Assembly (NCBI GenBank): GCA_013289765.1
Contig: JABCZI010000004.1
Coordinates: 1 to 64,000, forward strand
Length of the DNA stretch: 64,000 nt
Origin: Acidobacteriota bacterium
GTDB taxonomy: Bacteria; Acidobacteriota; Terriglobia; Terriglobales; Acidobacteriaceae
Direction: 5' to 3'
Shown piece after piece: positions 61,336-64,000 of this stretch. Each line of letters begins with the position of its first letter. The stretch's first letter is position 1. A program made the position numbers and the translations under genes. The notes under the pieces were generated by a model. The model saw only the letters and a program-made list of their open reading frames with translations. It was not told the DNA's origin and ran no database searches.

Positions 61336-62118
61336 TTACTTCCCCTTGAACTGCGCCGTCCGCTTCTCCAAGAACGCCGTAGTCCCTTCCTTCTTATCCT
61401 CAGTAGAACAGGCCACAGCGAACAGCACCGCTTCCAAATACAGACCTTCGCTCAAAGTCATCTCCATGCCCTTATTCACAGCTTCCATGGCGTATTGGAC
61501 GGCCAGCGGGGCGTTCGCGACGATCTTGGCCGCAATCGCTTCCGCTCGCGGGATCAACTCAGCCGCCGCGACAACTTCATTCACCAGCCCGATGCGATGC
61601 GCTTCCTGCGCCGTAATGATCTCGCCCGCCAGCACCATTTGCATGGCAATGCCCTTGCCTACCAGCCGCGGCAGGCGCTGCGTCCCGCCATAGCCTGGGA
61701 TAATCCCCAGCTTCACTTCGGGCTGCCCCAGTTTCGCATTCTCGCTCGCCAGCCGGATCGTGCAAGCCAGGGCGATTTCGCATCCGCCCCCCAGCGCAAA
61801 TCCGTTGATGCACGCGATCACAGGCTTGCCCAGATTCTCAATCAGGTTGAGAACGTTCTGCCCGCGGTGCGTGTATTCCTTTGCTGCAACTGCATCGTTC
61901 TTACTCAGCTCGCCAATGTCCGCGCCCGCAATGAATGCCTTCTCGCCCCCGCCAGTTAAAATAACGACGCGAATCGCCTCGTCATTTTTGATTTCGTGAA
62001 ACGCTGCCCGCAACTCTTCCATGGTGGCCATATTGAGGGCATTGAGCACCTTCGGCCGGTTCACGGTGACGTAAGCGATCGAATTTCTCTTTTCGAGAAG
62101 TATGTTTTCAAAGTTCAT
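61336..62118 (-). CDS. enoyl-CoA hydratase
   Basis: A 260-residue crotonase-fold enzyme that hydrates 2-enoyl-CoA. Markers are RPKVLNALNMATMEELRAAF, the oxyanion motif AFIAGADIGELSKND, CINGFALGGGCEIALACTIR and GIIPGYGGTQRLPRLVGKG, with both catalytic glutamates of the family (GGGCE and PGYGGTQRL context). Crotonase-type (short-chain) use is likely. It is on the same strand as 3-hydroxybutyryl-CoA dehydrogenase and thiolase, suggesting a beta-oxidation or butyryl-CoA gene group. Confidence 0.93.
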   Translation of the reverse strand: MNFENILLEKRNSIAYVTVNRPKVLNALNMATMEELRAAFHEIKNDEAIRVVILTGGGEKAFIAGADIGELSKNDAVAAKEYTHRGQNVLNLIENLGKPVIACINGFALGGGCEIALACTIRLASENAKLGQPEVKLGIIPGYGGTQRLPRLVGKGIAMQMVLAGEIITAQEAHRIGLVNEVVAAAELIPRAEAIAAKIVANAPLAVQYAMEAVNKGMEMTLSEGLYLEAVLFAVACSTEDKKEGTTAFLEKRTAQFKGK

Positions 62119-62128
62119 AAATTAAGCC

Positions 62129-62214
62129 CGCCACGGATTTACGCGGATTGGCACGGATCAAAACATTCCAGCGCTCAGTTTAAATCGGGGTTGATTCGTG
62201 CAAATCAGTGGCAA
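62129..62214. repeat. paired inverted ATCCGTGG-type repeat
   Basis: Left arm CGCCACGGATTTACGCGGAT and on to 62160. Right arm 62192-62214, GATTCGTGCAAATCAGTGGC. The arms have more mismatches than the other pairs, so this copy has probably decayed. It lies just upstream of the enoyl-CoA hydratase gene. Confidence 0.75.
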
Positions 62215-62230
62215 AACTTTTACGTATTAA

Positions 62231-62581
62231 CTATTTTCTTCGCGCCACCGCCTCCACGTCATCCTTGCTCAAGTCGCAACTGATGCAGCGCTGCGTCCAC
62301 AACCGGTGTCCAAACACCTTACCGCACCGTGGACACCTCCACTCCGTGAGCCACCACCCGCCCGCCAGGTAGACTCCGATCCACGCCATGAGAATCGCGA
62401 AATCGGCTGGCTCACCCAACTTAAGCTTTCCGATCATGAAACCCAGAAAAAGAAAGCTGAGAAAGAGCACGACGACAAGATTCCGTCGCGCCACGTAGCT
62501 ACGCCATGCCCGACGATACTTTTGTACATCCTCCGGGCCGCCCTCGCCGGGCAGTTGATCGGTTTTTCTGCGTCTAAACAT
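62231..62581 (-). CDS. membrane protein with C-terminal zinc-ribbon motif
   Basis: A 116-residue protein with two predicted spans (about 34-52 and 61-77). The C-terminal 35 residues have a CPRC and a CISC pair (WRCPRCGKVFGHRLWTQRCI), a likely zinc ribbon. The family is not recognised. It lies between the enoyl-CoA hydratase gene (112-bp gap) and 3-hydroxybutyryl-CoA dehydrogenase (39-bp gap). Confidence 0.75.
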   Translation of the reverse strand: MFRRRKTDQLPGEGGPEDVQKYRRAWRSYVARRNLVVVLFLSFLFLGFMIGKLKLGEPADFAILMAWIGVYLAGGWWLTEWRCPRCGKVFGHRLWTQRCISCDLSKDDVEAVARRK

Positions 62582-62620
62582 TGGGTTTGATATTACAAGG
62601 TCTCTGTTGCGCGAGCGATT

Positions 62621-63514
62621 TTACAGTTTATTCGCCTTCGGACTGTTCGGGTCCGAATAATCGTAAAACCCTTTCCCCGTCTTCTTCCCGTACCACCCTG
62701 CCATCACCAGCCGCTTCAACAGCGGAGGAGACGCAAACCGCCGCTCCTTGAACTCGTCATACATCACCTGCGTAATGTAATAGGTCGTATCGAGTCCAAC
62801 AAAATCCAGCAATGTGAACGGCCCCATCGGATAGCCGCACCCCAGCTTCATCGCATTATCGATGTCTTCAATCGATCCGACTCCTTCCTCGTACGCCCGG
62901 ATCGCATCCAGCAAATACGGCACCAGCAGCCGGTTGACAATGAATCCCGTCTTGTCCGACGTGCGCACCGGAACTTTGCCCAGCTTTTTTCCGAATTCGT
63001 AAGCCGTCTGATAAACATCGTCCGCCGTGGCGATCGTCCGCACCACTTCCACCAGCTTCATGAGCGGCACCGGATTAAAAAAGTGCAGCCCGATAAACCG
63101 CTCTGGCCGCTTCACCGCGGTCAACAACTCAGTCACCGAAATCGAAGAAGTATTCGACGCGAAGATCGCGTTTTTTTTCACCACACTGTCGAGCGACGCA
63201 TACATCTTCTTCTTCTCTTCGACGTTCTCGATGATGGCCTCAATCACAATGTCGCAATCGGCCAGGTCCGCCTTGTTCGTCGTGCCCTTGAGACGCGCGC
63301 GGATCGCGTCCTTCTGCTGCGCCGTAATCCCGCCCTTCTCCACCGGACGTTCGGCAAACTTCGCCAAAGATTTCTCAATCCCGGCAAAGCCTTTGTCGAG
63401 ATACTTCTGATCCACTTCAAGCACCGTCACATCGAACCCAGCCGTTGCGCACACCTGCGCAATGCCGGAACCCATCAGACCGCAACCAAGAACGCCAACC
63501 TTTCTGATTTCCAT
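62621..63514 (-). CDS. 3-hydroxybutyryl-CoA dehydrogenase
   Basis: A 297-residue NAD-dependent dehydrogenase of the 3-hydroxyacyl-CoA group. The start at MEIRKVGVLGCGLMGSGIAQ puts the Rossmann motif GCGLMGSG at 10-17; sequence further upstream is repeat-derived. Markers are IEAIIENVEEKK, ASNTSSISVTELLTAVKRPE, RFIGLHFFNPVPLMKLVEVV and VGLDTTYYITQVMYDEFKE. It acts on the product of the enoyl-CoA hydratase encoded nearby. Confidence 0.95.
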   Translation of the reverse strand: MEIRKVGVLGCGLMGSGIAQVCATAGFDVTVLEVDQKYLDKGFAGIEKSLAKFAERPVEKGGITAQQKDAIRARLKGTTNKADLADCDIVIEAIIENVEEKKKMYASLDSVVKKNAIFASNTSSISVTELLTAVKRPERFIGLHFFNPVPLMKLVEVVRTIATADDVYQTAYEFGKKLGKVPVRTSDKTGFIVNRLLVPYLLDAIRAYEEGVGSIEDIDNAMKLGCGYPMGPFTLLDFVGLDTTYYITQVMYDEFKERRFASPPLLKRLVMAGWYGKKTGKGFYDYSDPNSPKANKL

Positions 63515-63542
63515 AATTGCTTCCTTCGTCCCCAAAAACTCC

Positions 63543-63570
63543 GTGTCATTCTGAGCGAAGCGAAGAACCC
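63543..63570. repeat. GTCATTCTGAGCGAAGCGAAG repeat
   Basis: GTGTCATTCTGAGCGAAGCG then AAGAACCC, upstream of the dehydrogenase gene. Family of 33842-33900. Confidence 0.7.
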
Positions 63571-63690
63571 ATGCACTCTGCCGGTGCCATGAGACTGCAT
63601 AGCTCCTTCGCGGCAAAAAGACGCCGCTCAGGATCACAATTGCCTCATTTACAGCACAGCGCGCATCGCCAGAACGTTTGAACTTGCGTT

Positions 63691-63709
63691 CATCCGTGCA
63701 AATCCGTGG

Positions 63710-63712
<3 letters not shown>
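63691..63712. repeat. single-arm ATCCGTGG repeat at the thiolase 3' end
   Basis: CATCCGTGCAAATCCGTGGC then TA. It supplies the thiolase stop codon, as another copy does for murG. Confidence 0.8.

Positions 63713-64000
<288 letters not shown>

Overview
The window reads as a chromosomal segment of a soil-type Acidobacteriota genome, probably near the Koribacter/Acidobacteriia lineages. The evidence is gene content rather than a database match: a GWxTD-domain protein beside Oar-like TonB receptors with carboxypeptidase-regulatory domains, several small proteins of acidobacterial type, and many short dispersed repeats between genes. Base composition is moderately GC-rich. One tRNA (Lys, CUU) is present; no rRNA and no CRISPR array were seen.

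Layout. 1-1.8 kb: small conserved proteins, tRNA-Lys and a PilZ protein. 1.9-10.7 kb (minus): an envelope block of a TPR protein, a 1151-aa TonB-dependent receptor, a second carboxypeptidase-regulatory protein and a GWxTD protein. 11.2-13.5 kb (plus): an efflux adaptor and its ABC ATPase with no permease. 13.5-17.3 kb (minus): an MHYT-PAS-GAF-GGDEF cyclic-di-GMP protein and a penicillin-binding transpeptidase. 17.7-35.5 kb (minus): the division/cell-wall cluster in the order murE, murF, mraY, murD, [island], ftsW, murG, murC, [unknown gene], ftsQ, ftsA, ftsZ.

The division cluster is the most unusual stretch. It is interrupted by an island holding a plus-strand seven-heme cytochrome c/TPR gene, a ParD-type antitoxin with a ParE toxin broken by an amber codon, and a 46-residue in-frame remnant of the restriction endonuclease mrr that keeps only its two ends. 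A truncated antitoxin-like ORF lies between murC and ftsQ. Paired inverted repeats sit at gene junctions, and one repeat is translated inside MurC.

35.7-45.2 kb: a Cys-rich mini-protein, methylmalonyl-CoA mutase large subunit with a RAYT transposase remnant at its 3' end, glgC, a HigB/HigA pair plus an orphan BrnA/CopG-like antitoxin, a response regulator/mini-protein/PilZ trio, a hydrolase and a SnoaL-like protein. 45.6-49.5 kb (plus): a tightly overlapping operon of ECF sigma factor, zinc-finger anti-sigma, B-box membrane protein and a LiaF/adhesin-like protein, probably an envelope-stress module.

49,978-52,064 is a complete IS1595-family transposon with an 8-bp target duplication (CAAATTAG) and imperfect terminal inverted repeats. 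It carries two passenger genes, a zinc-ribbon DUF4145 protein and a 53-aa charged protein, opposite the transposase. From 52.2 kb: mutL, an AlkZ-related winged-helix protein, cmk, ku, a large lipoprotein, then minus-strand nusB, ribH, an enoyl-CoA hydratase, a zinc-ribbon membrane protein, 3-hydroxybutyryl-CoA dehydrogenase and the C-terminal end of a thiolase that leaves the window. The last acyl-CoA genes suggest a butyrate/fatty-acid beta-oxidation group.
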